From positions 18,356 to 82,355 of the forward strand of contig NZ_JAAXPR010000009.1 of NCBI RefSeq assembly GCF_012396585.1: a DNA stretch of 64,000 bases, in the 5' to 3' direction. Both the position numbers and the translations under genes were made by a program. Numbering within the stretch: the stretch's first letter is position 1; each line of letters starts with the position of its first letter. Under the pieces are notes generated by a model. That model searched no databases. It was not told the origin of the DNA and was given only the letters and a program-made list of their open reading frames with translations. The stretch is from Streptococcus ovuberis. Lineage in GTDB: Bacteria > Bacillota > Bacilli > Lactobacillales > Streptococcaceae. Below are positions 52,982-62,245 of the stretch, one piece after another.

Positions 52982-53346
52982 GAAAAATGCTTATCAAAGA
53001 ACTGAGTTAGGGGATATTTTTGTGATTCATACTTATCTTCTTACAAGTTCTAATTATTTGAGCACTATCAGATAGAGTTTTTCTATGTATTAAATTGAAA
53101 AATAAATTGTTTGTTGTCATTTGTCGCTACTAGAACCTAGGAAATCCTTAAATCAGTTTTATCTGCTAGTGTGATGTGCAGGCTTTTCATCGCCCTGGAT
53201 ACTGTTTAAAAAACGCGATGATGTTGTGTATACGAAGAATCTCCACTGTTAATATAGTAGTGTAGTGATCAAGTTGAGGTTTGATCAGGAAAATAGTTTT
53301 AGCTAAAGTTTCTTCAAGCGATTATCATGAAAAAATAAGGTAACCG
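52982..53346. other. Gap between the sRNA promoter and the eutG promoter
   Basis: No gene. Two short inverted repeats are visible (CATCGC/GCGATG around 53189-53221; TGATCAA/TTTGATCA around 53268-53292) and could be regulator sites. Confidence 0.35.
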
Positions 53347-53375
53347 TTGCCAATTGCTTAAGCTTGTGATACAAT
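53347..53375 (+). promoter_or_regulatory. eutG promoter
   Basis: TTGCCA (53347-53352), 17-base spacer, TACAAT (53370-53375). The expected start is at about 53382, immediately before the first ANTAR hairpin. Confidence 0.75.
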
Positions 53376-53383
53376 AGCATTGG

Positions 53384-53474
53384 GTACAAAGACGTACACA
53401 TTTATCATCAAGCAATGTAGCTGTATGGAAAACTATGACGAATTTCGGTGTAGTTCTTTTCCTGCAGCTATTTT
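53384..53474 (+). promoter_or_regulatory. ANTAR antitermination site and terminator in the eutG leader
   Basis: Hairpin 1 GTAC-AAAGAC-GTAC (53384-53397) and hairpin 2 AGC-AATGTA-GCT (53411-53422). Both loops have A1 and G4. The right arm of hairpin 2 is the start of a terminator: AGCTG (53419-53423) pairs with CAGCT (53465-53469), with inner GGAAAA/TTTTCC and CTA/TAG helices, then ATTTT. EutV binding to the hairpins should prevent the terminator. Confidence 0.72.
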
Positions 53475-53512
53475 GGTTATATAACAGAATATTCATGTAG
53501 AAAGGAGAAAAA

Positions 53513-54646
53513 ATGTACAAAATATTCTATAAAACAGAATTGTATGTGGGCAAGGGTGCCTTGGAACAATTAAAAGTCTATAAGGATGAGCATATCTTAG
53601 TGGTTGCAGATCCTTTTTTGAAAGAAAGTGGTCAATTAGATAAAATGTTGGCCTATCTAGACAGCAGTAATGATGTGGCTGTATTCACTGAAATTGTGCC
53701 AGACCCACCGATTGATACAGTTGTAGCTGGTATTCAAGCAGCAAATGGCAGGCGGATTAGTATTGTTTTAGCTATTGGTGGCGGATCTGCTATTGATGCA
53801 GCTAAAGCTATGTATTATTTTGCTCACCAGCAGGGACTTTTCCCAGATGCTGTTTTGGTTACTATTCCAACAACGAGCGGGACTGGTTCTGAGGTGACGG
53901 AATTTTCGGTAATTACGGATGCAGAGCAGGGAACCAAGTATCCTTTGGTTTCTCGCGAAATTCTACCAGATGTCGCTATTTTAGACTCAAACCTGGTATT
54001 ATCTTTGCCTGCCAATATTACGGCTGATACCGGTATGGATGTGTTGACGCATGCTATTGAAGCTTATGTTTCAACTCAAGCCACTGATTTTTCAGATGCT
54101 TTAGCTGAAAAAGCGATTAAGCTAGTTTTTGACTATTTGCCTAAGGCTTATAAAAATGGTCAGGACAGTGAGGCAAGAGAAAAGATGCACATTGCATCTA
54201 CTTTAGCTGGAATGGCATTTAACACGGCCTCTCTAGGGATAAACCACGGATTGGCTCATGCGGCAGGAGCCAAATTTCATATTCCCCATGGGCGCCTAAA
54301 TAGTATTCTCATGCCACATGTTATCCAGTATAATGCTGGTATGAATAAAGGAATGCAGGTAACAGAAAAGAAAACCGCACACCGTTACCAAGAAATTGCT
54401 AAATTGATAGGCTGCAGTGCTCCCAACCCACGTATGGGGGTTCGTCAGTTGATAGATGCAATTAAGTCTCTTCAGAAAAAACTGGACTTACCAGTTTCTT
54501 TAAGGGCTTACGGGGTTTTACCAGAAGACTATCAGCTGTATAAGCAGGAAATCGCAGAGGCGACTATTCGTGATAAATGTACGGATACCAACCCACGTGT
54601 TCCTAACGTGTCAGAAGTGGTTTCAATACTTGAAAACGCGTTCTAG
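53513..54646 (+). CDS. eutG: Iron-containing alcohol dehydrogenase EutG
   Basis: Reduces acetaldehyde from ethanolamine breakdown to ethanol, regenerating NAD+. 377 residues. The NAD motif GGGSAIDAAKAMYY, TIPTTSGTGSEVT, and the metal ligands (DVLTHAIEAYVS, NHGLAHAAGAKFHIPHGRLNSILMPH) are present. RBS AAAGGAG. First gene of the operon behind an ANTAR-controlled leader. Confidence 0.93.
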   Translation: MYKIFYKTELYVGKGALEQLKVYKDEHILVVADPFLKESGQLDKMLAYLDSSNDVAVFTEIVPDPPIDTVVAGIQAANGRRISIVLAIGGGSAIDAAKAMYYFAHQQGLFPDAVLVTIPTTSGTGSEVTEFSVITDAEQGTKYPLVSREILPDVAILDSNLVLSLPANITADTGMDVLTHAIEAYVSTQATDFSDALAEKAIKLVFDYLPKAYKNGQDSEAREKMHIASTLAGMAFNTASLGINHGLAHAAGAKFHIPHGRLNSILMPHVIQYNAGMNKGMQVTEKKTAHRYQEIAKLIGCSAPNPRMGVRQLIDAIKSLQKKLDLPVSLRAYGVLPEDYQLYKQEIAEATIRDKCTDTNPRVPNVSEVVSILENAF

Positions 54647-54733
54647 TTTTTAATTGCTATTTGAGGTTGCTTTTGGTAAAATGTAGCCAAGTACCTCAAT
54701 GCTTATGTTAAAGAGCAAAGAAGGTAAGATAAA

Positions 54734-55078
54734 GTGGAAGAAAAGCAACGTATGATACAAGAGTATGTGCCAGGAAAACAAGTTACACTGGCGCATCTCA
54801 TTGCTAACCCAGATGATGTCATCTATGATAAACTGGGACTGATAGTCGATAAAAAAGGTGCCATTGGCATTTTGACCATTACACCAAGTGAAGCGGCTAT
54901 TATTGCTGTGGACATTGCGACGAAGGCAGCAGATGTACAAGTTGGTTTTGTTGATCGCTTTAGTGGATCTGTAGTGATGACAGGGGATGTTTCCTCAGTA
55001 GAAGCGTCTTTAGTAGCGGTTCTAGAAGGACTGGAAGAAATTTTAGGATTTTCAAGCACTATTGTCACACGGACATAA
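54734..55078 (+). CDS. eutS: Ethanolamine microcompartment shell protein EutS
   Basis: 114-residue BMC protein of the circularly permuted trimer/hexamer type: [18 protein letters not shown] at the N terminus is the EutS hallmark, followed by [27 protein letters not shown]. Start GTG 54734 behind GAAGG. It forms bent facet-linking hexamers in the family. 87 bases after eutG with a TTGAGGT/ACCTCAA stem in between. Confidence 0.93.
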   Translation: MEEKQRMIQEYVPGKQVTLAHLIANPDDVIYDKLGLIVDKKGAIGILTITPSEAAIIAVDIATKAADVQVGFVDRFSGSVVMTGDVSSVEASLVAVLEGLEEILGFSSTIVTRT

Positions 55079-55102
55079 AACGATACATATTTGGAGAGGG
55101 AT

Positions 55103-55678
55103 ATGCGAGGAAGAGTACTTGTTGCAGATGATGATCCGATCACGCGATTGGATATTCGAACAATTTTGGAGGCGGCTGACTACGAAGTGGTCGCAGAGGC
55201 GTCTGATGGTTTTGAAGCCATTGAATTATGTCAAAAATACCGTTGTGATTTAGTCATGATGGATATCAAAATGCCACTCTTAGATGGTTTGACAGCTTGT
55301 AAGAAAATACTGGATGATGCGTTAGCATACAGTGTGATTTTATTATCTGCCTATAGTGACGATCCTCATGTTCAGAAAGCAAAGGCTTACGGTGCAAGTG
55401 GTTACCTTGTAAAGCCATTAGATGCAAAATCTCTTGTTCCGATGGTAGAAGTTTGCATTGAGAAAGGCAGAGAAATGCAGCACCTTTCACAGGAAATGGT
55501 CAAACTCACCAAAAAAATAGACGATCGTATCGTCATTGAAAAGGCTAAAGGAGTATTGATGCTACGAGATCAATTGTCCGAATCAGAGGCGTTTAAACAG
55601 ATTAGAACTATCAGTATGCAAAAGAGAGTACCGATGGTGGAAATCGCTAAATTGTTTGTATTAAATGATGACCTATAG
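55103..55678 (+). CDS. eutV: ANTAR response regulator EutV
   Basis: 191 residues. Receiver domain with VLVADDDPITRLDIR, phosphoacceptor Asp54 (VMMDIKMPLLDG) and SGYLVKPL; C-terminal ANTAR RNA-binding domain (KIDDRIVIEKAKGVLMLRDQLSESEAFKQIRTISMQKRVP). Phosphorylated EutV binds dual hairpins and prevents transcription termination in eut leaders. Start ATG 55103 behind GGAGAGGG. Overlaps eutW by 14 bases. Confidence 0.95.
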   Translation: MRGRVLVADDDPITRLDIRTILEAADYEVVAEASDGFEAIELCQKYRCDLVMMDIKMPLLDGLTACKKILDDALAYSVILLSAYSDDPHVQKAKAYGASGYLVKPLDAKSLVPMVEVCIEKGREMQHLSQEMVKLTKKIDDRIVIEKAKGVLMLRDQLSESEAFKQIRTISMQKRVPMVEIAKLFVLNDDL

Positions 55679-57104
55679 ACAGCGGATTGTTGAGTTATGC
55701 CAAGACCAAACAGACTTGAGTCAAGAAGATATTTCCTGTATTCTATCAAAAGCAGATGAGCTAATGGCTGCAGATACAGAAGAACCGGAAGACATCTTTA
55801 TTGATGTGAAGAGTCTTTATTCAGAACATGCAGTAGTAGTTTTTCACAAAAAGCCTAGTACTTGTGCGAGTTTATACGAGCGGACGGTAGTAGGAGATAA
55901 AGCTTATTTGGAGAAAGAACCAGGAGTCTTACGAACATTGGAGACAGGGGTTCCGACTATAGGATTGTCTGCAATTTCGCAAGAGGGCATGTTGGTCCAG
56001 CAAACGGTATTTCCCATCTTTCGAGAAAATAAAGTGATAGCCTGCCTTATTTTAGAGAGACAGGCTGATAAGATGAAGCCGCTACACTTTTCAATCAAGA
56101 AAGACAGTTATGGTAGTTATGAACTAGATGATCTTTTTTACGAGTCATATGCTCAGCAATTCTCTTTTCTGAAGTACATGGAGGATGGTGCCTTAGTCTT
56201 CAACCAAAATGGTCAGGTAATTTATGCTAATGATTCAGCAAGGGAGCTGTATCGCAAACAGTTAGCATACATGGATTCTATAGACGGGATGACCCATGAC
56301 AATCTAGTCCTAGATCATATCAGCTTTCAAGACATTTTAATCAGTAGCCATCAATTGAAAGAACAGTACTCAAATCTGGTTGAAAGAGAGTACGGACGGT
56401 ATTGGTTTTCGGTTAAACAGTATGTAATACCAGAGATGCAATGCTTAGTCATGATTTGTCGCGATATTACAGCCTTTAAGCGCCAGCAACAACAGTTGGT
56501 TATGACAGAGGTCGCACTTCGTGAAATGAATCATCGAGTAAAAAATCATCTGCAAACGGTTGTATCCTTATTGCGTTTACAAGCAAATCAATCACAAAGT
56601 CCTGAAGTTCAAAAAAACTTGATGGATAGCATCAATCGCGTACTCTCTATCGCGATGATGCACGAACGCTTGTCCATTCAAGATACAGATTGGGTATTGG
56701 TTGCCCCATTAATACAGGGTGTAGTACAAAATATTCAGAATTGCTTTGCAAGTGAAGAGATGAAGGTCATTGTTGACAGCAAAATAGACGCTAGTATTGA
56801 GCTGAATAGTGATCGGGCATTAGCCTTAGCTTTAATTATCAATGAACTGCTTCAAAATAGTTATGAACATGCTTTTCGAAGAAAAGTTGTTAAAAATCCA
56901 AGAATTCGTTTGCAAATCAGAAAAACAAATGATATAATAAGGGTGTTAGTTGAGGATAATGGAAGCGGTTTAGATTCTAGTGCTCTTCATAATCATCACT
57001 TGGGACTAATGATAGTTGATCGTTTTGTAAAAAGTCGATTATCTGGAAAGTGGCGTATGACTTCAGATGAAAGAGGAACTGCGACCATGATTACTTTTCA
57101 ATAA
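55665..57104 (+). CDS. eutW: Sensor histidine kinase EutW
   Basis: 479 residues, cytoplasmic (no membrane helix). N-terminal sensory region of the histidine-kinase-N type, a PAS-like middle (DGALVFNQNGQVIYANDSA), then a HisKA_2 phosphoacceptor with His290 (LREMNHRVKNHLQTVVSLL), and the ATPase domain (NELLQNSYEHAF, VEDNGSGLD). Known EutW proteins sense ethanolamine and phosphorylate EutV. Confidence 0.94.
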   Translation: MMTYRQRIVELCQDQTDLSQEDISCILSKADELMAADTEEPEDIFIDVKSLYSEHAVVVFHKKPSTCASLYERTVVGDKAYLEKEPGVLRTLETGVPTIGLSAISQEGMLVQQTVFPIFRENKVIACLILERQADKMKPLHFSIKKDSYGSYELDDLFYESYAQQFSFLKYMEDGALVFNQNGQVIYANDSARELYRKQLAYMDSIDGMTHDNLVLDHISFQDILISSHQLKEQYSNLVEREYGRYWFSVKQYVIPEMQCLVMICRDITAFKRQQQQLVMTEVALREMNHRVKNHLQTVVSLLRLQANQSQSPEVQKNLMDSINRVLSIAMMHERLSIQDTDWVLVAPLIQGVVQNIQNCFASEEMKVIVDSKIDASIELNSDRALALALIINELLQNSYEHAFRRKVVKNPRIRLQIRKTNDIIRVLVEDNGSGLDSSALHNHHLGLMIVDRFVKSRLSGKWRMTSDERGTATMITFQ

Positions 57105-57122
57105 TATTTAGTAAACTACATA

Positions 57123-57209
57123 GGCTAACAACGATGTCGGTCTAAAAAGCAATGACGCTTAAAGTATGTAAGTACACAGGTACTTGCATTGCTTTGAGCG
57201 TCTTTTTTT
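57123..57209 (+). promoter_or_regulatory. ANTAR antitermination site and terminator in the eutA leader
   Basis: Hairpin 1 GGCTAAC-AACGAT-GTCGGTC (57123-57142, one mismatch and wobbles) and hairpin 2 AAGC-AATGAC-GCTT (57147-57160), four bases apart. Both loops have A1 and G4. Hairpin 2 overlaps the left arm of a strong terminator: GACGCTTAAAG (57154-57164) pairs with CTTTGAGCGTC (57192-57202), then T7. This is the textbook mutually exclusive arrangement for EutV. Confidence 0.88.
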
Positions 57210-57222
57210 GGAGATAAATATC

Positions 57223-58656
57223 ATGTCAGATAAGATTTTGAGTGTCGGGATTGATCTTGGGACAGCAACGACGCAGCTTGTCCTATCAGAACTGACCATT
57301 GAAAATATTGCATCAGTTTTTACCATACCAAGAGTCTATATCACAGATAAGAAAGTTCTTTATAAAAGCGAGATTATTTTTACACCGATTTCTGAGAATT
57401 TGCTGATTGAAGTAGACAAAATTAAAGAATTTGTAACACGTGAATATCAGCGAGCAGGAATTGCGAAAAAGGATATCCAGATGGGAGCTGTCATCATTAC
57501 AGGTGAAACAGCCCGTAAAGAAAATGCGAGTCAGGTTTTACAAGCCCTGAGTGGTTATGCTGGGGATTTTGTGGTGGCGACAGCGGGTCCTGATCTTGAA
57601 AGTATCATTGCTGGTAAGGGAGCTTGTAGCCATCAATATTCGCAAGAACACCATACTTCTGTTGTTAATATTGATATTGGTGGAGGGACTTCTAACTTGG
57701 CGGTCTTCCGCGAAGGAGATTTGATAGATACAGGATGTTTTGACATTGGTGGACGCTTGATTCGATTGGATCCGCTCACTCATAAAATCCTTTATATTGC
57801 TCCTAAGTTGCAGACTATTATCGCAGATAAAAAGTTATCGCTGGCGATTGGTCAAGTAGTTAACAGAGCAGACTTGGATGACTTGATTCATGAGATGGTC
57901 AGTGTCCTGGAACAATCGGTTGGCATTGTAAACGATAGTCCGTATTACCAACTCTTGCAAACTAACCATGGTCTCAAGCTAAATTACGAAATTAAATGTG
58001 TATCTTTCTCTGGAGGAGTAGCTGATGCTATCCTAGAAGAGCAACCATTCACTAACGAATTTCAGTATGGAGATATCGGTATCCTCTTGGGAAGAGCGCT
58101 CAGAAAATCAAAGATTTTTGAGCAAAAAAAGGTCATCAAATCAGCAGAAACCATTCGAGCAACCGTAGTAGGGGCAGGTAGCCATACGACAGATGTTAGT
58201 GGCAGTACGATTACTTATATCTCAGATGTCTTACCGATTAAAAATATTCCTGTTTTGAAGCTCGCAGCTTCAGATGAAGTGGCAACTCGAGAAATACTCG
58301 CAGGTATTATCCAGGACAAGATCCGTTGGTTTACCTTGGAAAATGAAGTGCAGCAAGTTGCGCTAGCTATTAATGGCGAGAAGAATCCAAGTTTTTCCCG
58401 TGTGGAAGATTATGCGATAGCCATCGTGCACGGCATGAAGGAAAGCATTGATAAACGAATCCCACTCATTATAGTAGTACGTGAGGATATGGCTAAAGTT
58501 TTGGGCCAATGTCTGTATGCCCAGTTGCCAAGAAATTATCCATTCGTTTGCATTGATTCGGTAGAGGTCCAAAATGGCGATTACATTGATATTGGAAATC
58601 CTGTGATCGAAGGTGCTGTTCTACCGGTTGTTGTTAAAACATTAGTCTTTAATTAA
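57223..58656 (+). CDS. eutA: Ethanolamine ammonia-lyase reactivating factor EutA
   Basis: 477 residues, actin-like ATPase fold (SVGIDLGTATTQL; VNIDIGGGTSNLAVF). It exchanges damaged cobalamin out of ethanolamine ammonia-lyase. Start ATG 57223 behind TGGAGAT; an upstream frame through the terminator is rejected. eutB follows after 23 bases. Confidence 0.94.
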   Translation: MSDKILSVGIDLGTATTQLVLSELTIENIASVFTIPRVYITDKKVLYKSEIIFTPISENLLIEVDKIKEFVTREYQRAGIAKKDIQMGAVIITGETARKENASQVLQALSGYAGDFVVATAGPDLESIIAGKGACSHQYSQEHHTSVVNIDIGGGTSNLAVFREGDLIDTGCFDIGGRLIRLDPLTHKILYIAPKLQTIIADKKLSLAIGQVVNRADLDDLIHEMVSVLEQSVGIVNDSPYYQLLQTNHGLKLNYEIKCVSFSGGVADAILEEQPFTNEFQYGDIGILLGRALRKSKIFEQKKVIKSAETIRATVVGAGSHTTDVSGSTITYISDVLPIKNIPVLKLAASDEVATREILAGIIQDKIRWFTLENEVQQVALAINGEKNPSFSRVEDYAIAIVHGMKESIDKRIPLIIVVREDMAKVLGQCLYAQLPRNYPFVCIDSVEVQNGDYIDIGNPVIEGAVLPVVVKTLVFN

Positions 58657-58679
58657 AAACACAAAGGAGGAAATCATTC

Positions 58680-60050
58680 ATGATTTTGAAAACCAAGTTA
58701 TTTGGCCGGGTCTATGAATTTGGATCAGTCAAAGAAGTATTGGCGAAAGCCAATGAATATAAATCAGGAGACCAGTTAGCTGGTGTTGCAGCAGGTTCGG
58801 CAGAAGAGCGTGTCGCAGCCAAGGTGGTTTTGTCTCAGTTGACATTGGCAGATTTGTTCAATAATCCTGTTGTTCCCTATGAAGAGGATGAAGTAACTCG
58901 TATTATTATTGATGATGTCAATCTGCGTACCTATGAGAAAATCAAACATTGGACAGTACAGGAATTGCGTGAGTGGATTCTGGACAACAAGACGACCAAT
59001 ACTGATATTCAATGGATTTCTCGTGGATTGACATCTGAGATGGTTGCAGCAGTTGCTAAGCTAATGACCAATTTGGATTTGATTGTGGCAGCTAATAAGA
59101 TTATTATCACTAAGACAGCTAATACAACCATTGGTGTTCCAGGGACCTTCTCTTCCCGTCTACAGCCTAACCATACGACAGATGATCCAGACGGCATTAT
59201 GGCTTCTACTATGGAAGGTTTTGCCTATGGTTGTGGAGACGCTCTTTTGGGGCTCAACCCTGTTGATGATTCGGTGGAAAGCACTAAACGTGTGCTTCAC
59301 AAATTCAATGATTTCATTGAAGAGTTTAAAATTCCTACCCAACACTGTGTCTTGGCTCACGTTACTACCCAAATTGAAGCCATGAACCAAGGGGCGCCGA
59401 CAGGACTTGTTTTCCAATCTATCGCCGGTTCAGAAAAAGGGAACGAAGCTTTTGGTTTCAATGCAGCAACGATTCAAGAAGCTAGAGATACAGCACTCAA
59501 GGTTGGTTCAGCCGCTGGTCCAAACGTTATGTACTTTGAAACAGGTCAAGGTTCAGAGTTATCATCTGATGCCCACCATGGGGCAGACCAGGTTACCATG
59601 GAAGCGCGTTGTTACGGCTTTGCTAAACGTTTTGACCCATTCTTGGTTAATACGGTGGTGGGATTCATCGGACCAGAGTACCTTTATGATTCTAAACAGG
59701 TGATTCGTGCTGGTTTGGAAGACCATTTTATGGGTAAACTATCAGGTATTTCAATGGGTTGTGACATTTGTTACACCAACCATATGAAGGCTGACCAAAA
59801 TGATGCTGAAAACCTCTTGGTGCTCCTGGGTGCAGCTAATGTTAACTACATCATGGCCATTCCTCATGGGGATGACATCATGCTTAACTACCAAACTACT
59901 GGCTACCATGAGACAGCTACCATGCGTGATCTTCTCAACAAACGTCCGATTAAAGAGTTTGAAGAGTGGATGGAAAAAATGGGCTTGATGAAAGACGGTC
60001 ACTTAACTGAAATCGGTGGTGATGGTTCGATCTTTATGAAATCAAACTAG
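58680..60050 (+). CDS. eutB: Ethanolamine ammonia-lyase large subunit
   Basis: 456 residues. With EutC it converts ethanolamine to acetaldehyde and ammonia using adenosylcobalamin, inside the microcompartment. Conserved stretches: [61 protein letters not shown] and [17 protein letters not shown] [18 protein letters not shown]. Strong RBS AAAGGAGG. Confidence 0.97.
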   Translation: MILKTKLFGRVYEFGSVKEVLAKANEYKSGDQLAGVAAGSAEERVAAKVVLSQLTLADLFNNPVVPYEEDEVTRIIIDDVNLRTYEKIKHWTVQELREWILDNKTTNTDIQWISRGLTSEMVAAVAKLMTNLDLIVAANKIIITKTANTTIGVPGTFSSRLQPNHTTDDPDGIMASTMEGFAYGCGDALLGLNPVDDSVESTKRVLHKFNDFIEEFKIPTQHCVLAHVTTQIEAMNQGAPTGLVFQSIAGSEKGNEAFGFNAATIQEARDTALKVGSAAGPNVMYFETGQGSELSSDAHHGADQVTMEARCYGFAKRFDPFLVNTVVGFIGPEYLYDSKQVIRAGLEDHFMGKLSGISMGCDICYTNHMKADQNDAENLLVLLGAANVNYIMAIPHGDDIMLNYQTTGYHETATMRDLLNKRPIKEFEEWMEKMGLMKDGHLTEIGGDGSIFMKSN

Positions 60051-60066
60051 TAAGGAGGATATCTTT

Positions 60067-60996
60067 GTGGACGAACTACAATTAAAAGAATTGATTCGCT
60101 CATTCTTGAGTGAAATGGAAACAGAAACAGCACAACCAATAGTTCCAGCTGGCAGTCTATCAGATGAAGAATCAGAAGAATCAGCTGGTATTTCCTATAA
60201 AACGTTACCGAACTCCAGTGCTTCTGTCATTGAGGATGACATGATTCCGGATATTACAGAAGTAGATATTCAGGAGCAATTTTTGATTCCTAATGCGATC
60301 AATGAAGAAGCCTACCGTAAAATTAAAAAATTTACACCAGCTCGTTTAGGGCTGTGGCGAGCTGGCAACCGTTATAAAACAGAAACGGTTCTTCGATTCC
60401 GAGCGGACCATGCAGCTGCTCAGGATGCTGTGTTCTCTTACGTATCAGAGGAATTTGTCAAAGAGCTTGGATTCATTCCGGTAGAAACTTGTGCTTCTTC
60501 TAAAGATGAGTACCTTACTCGTCCAGATTTAGGCCGTATTTTCCCAGAAGAAACCCAAAAATTCATCAAAGAAACCTGTAAGCCAAATCAAAAAGTCCAA
60601 GTTATTGTTGGAGATGGTCTAAGTTCATCTGCTATTGAAGCTAATGCTAAAGACTTCTTGCCAGCCTTGAAACAGGGGCTTAAGATGTTTGGCTTGGATT
60701 ATAACGAAGTACTCTTTATTAAGCATGCTCGTGTTGGGGCTATGGATCAAATTGGCCAATTAACTGGAGCAGAAGTGGTGTGTATGCTGGTTGGTGAACG
60801 TCCAGGTCTTGTGACAGCAGAGTCCATGAGTGTTTACTTAGCCTATCGCCCAACGGTTGGTATGGCAGAAGCCAAGCGGACAGTAGTGTCTAATATTCAA
60901 AAAGGTGGAACACCAGCTGTTGAGGCAGGAGCCTACGTAGCAGAGATTGTTAAGAAAATCCTTGATAATAAAAAATCAGGTGTTGATTTAAAATAA
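60067..60996 (+). CDS. eutC: Ethanolamine ammonia-lyase small subunit
   Basis: 309 residues with a GTG start at 60067 behind AAGGAGG. The N-terminal 85 residues are an acidic, low-conservation extension that in this family can target cargo to the microcompartment. The core shows [56 protein letters not shown] and [13 protein letters not shown], the cobalamin-binding subunit pattern. Confidence 0.96.
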   Translation: MDELQLKELIRSFLSEMETETAQPIVPAGSLSDEESEESAGISYKTLPNSSASVIEDDMIPDITEVDIQEQFLIPNAINEEAYRKIKKFTPARLGLWRAGNRYKTETVLRFRADHAAAQDAVFSYVSEEFVKELGFIPVETCASSKDEYLTRPDLGRIFPEETQKFIKETCKPNQKVQVIVGDGLSSSAIEANAKDFLPALKQGLKMFGLDYNEVLFIKHARVGAMDQIGQLTGAEVVCMLVGERPGLVTAESMSVYLAYRPTVGMAEAKRTVVSNIQKGGTPAVEAGAYVAEIVKKILDNKKSGVDLK

Positions 60997-61011
60997 TAGG
61001 AGGACAAAACG

Positions 61012-61665
61012 GTGATAAATGAACGTTTAGGTGCAAATGTATTGAGTGCCCTAGTTATTTCAAACGTAGATGCTGGCCTTGCAGCTGCTTTGGAATTGAA
61101 ACCGCATCATAGAAGTCTAGGCATTGTAACTTCTGACTGTGATGATGTAACTTATGTAGCTTTAGATGAGGCAACTAAGGCAGCGGATGTAGAAGTGGTC
61201 TATGCTCGCAGTATGTATGCGGGTGCAGGAAATGCATCTACGAAACTAGCAGGTGAAGTCATTGGTATATTAGCGGGACCAAATCCAGAGGAAGTCCGTA
61301 GTGGGTTGGATGTGGCTGTATATGAGATTGAAAATGGAGCAAGTTTCTATAGTGCTAATGAAGACAATAGTATCCCTTATTTTGCTCACTGTGTATCTCG
61401 AGCAGGTCATTATCTATCTGCAGGTGCCAATGCAGATGAAGGTACAGCAATAGCATATTTGATTGCTCCACCTGCTGAAGCTATGGTTGGCTTAGATGCG
61501 GCTTTGAAAGCAGCGGATGTGCAGGTTGGTGCCTTCTATGGTCCGCCAAGTGAAACAAACTTTGCAGGTGGATTGTTGGTTGGTTCTCAATCAGCCTGCC
61601 GTGCTGCGTGTGATGCATTTGCAAGGACTGTTGTTTCTATCGCCAACGATCCAAAAAGCTACTAA
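61012..61665 (+). CDS. eutL: Microcompartment shell protein EutL
   Basis: 217 residues with two tandem BMC domains that form trimers with a large gated pore. Start GTG 61012 behind AGGAGG. Family stretches: LGIVTSDCDDVTYVALDEATKAADVEVVY, YAGAGNASTKLAGEVIGILAGPNPEEV and VQVGAFYGPPSETNFAGGLL. Confidence 0.94.
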   Translation: MINERLGANVLSALVISNVDAGLAAALELKPHHRSLGIVTSDCDDVTYVALDEATKAADVEVVYARSMYAGAGNASTKLAGEVIGILAGPNPEEVRSGLDVAVYEIENGASFYSANEDNSIPYFAHCVSRAGHYLSAGANADEGTAIAYLIAPPAEAMVGLDAALKAADVQVGAFYGPPSETNFAGGLLVGSQSACRAACDAFARTVVSIANDPKSY

Positions 61666-61685
61666 CTCTGAGATGAGGTAGATAA

Positions 61686-62228
61686 ATGACACAAAAAGCA
61701 CTAGGTTTAATTGAAGTAAAGGGTTATCTAGGAGCTGTTGTTGCAGCAGATGCAGCGTTAAAAGCAGCGAATGTGTCTTTGCTGAATATTGAAACGGTTA
61801 AGTCCGGATTGAATACGGTTCAGTTAATAGGAGATGTTAGTGCTGTTCGATCAGCTGTAGATGCAGCTGTGGAAGCAGTCCAAGATCACCCATATTACCT
61901 GACCAGTCATGTTATTTCGCGGTTGGATGATCAAACAAAGGTTTTATTCTCTGGGGCTCGTGAAGAAAAGCAAGAACCTCACGTTGAAGTTGTGGAAACC
62001 GACGAGAGTCAAGATATTCCAACTAAAATAGCAAAAAAATCCGCTGAAGAAAGATCACCAAACGAAGCAACCTCGTTAACTATTAAATATAAAAAAGAAG
62101 AACTTGAAAAGATGAAGGTTGTTGATCTAAGGAGTATAGCTTACCGCGAAGAAACAGTTGGTCTCAGTAAAAAAGAAATAAAATTTGCAAACAAGCTTCG
62201 TTTAATTGAAGCTCTGACAAATCTATAA
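61686..62228 (+). CDS. BMC shell protein with SAP/Rho-N-like C-terminal domain (EutK-like)
   Basis: 180 residues. Residues 4-90 are one BMC domain (ALGLIEVKGYLGAVVAADAALKAANV). A charged linker (about 95-135) leads to a 40-residue helical tail, ELEKMKVVDLRSIAYRE ... KLRLIEAL, which resembles SAP or Rho N-terminal nucleic-acid-binding domains. E. coli EutK also combines BMC with a nucleic-acid-binding-like tail, but of helix-turn-helix type. What the tail binds is unknown. Confidence 0.82.
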   Translation: MTQKALGLIEVKGYLGAVVAADAALKAANVSLLNIETVKSGLNTVQLIGDVSAVRSAVDAAVEAVQDHPYYLTSHVISRLDDQTKVLFSGAREEKQEPHVEVVETDESQDIPTKIAKKSAEERSPNEATSLTIKYKKEELEKMKVVDLRSIAYREETVGLSKKEIKFANKLRLIEALTNL

Positions 62229-62245
62229 GAAAGGAGTCTTTTTAA

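Noticed and set aside
54647..54733. A third ANTAR site before eutS
   Set aside because: A TTGAGGT/ACCTCAA stem exists, but no pair of hexaloops with A1 and G4 and no terminator overlap were found.
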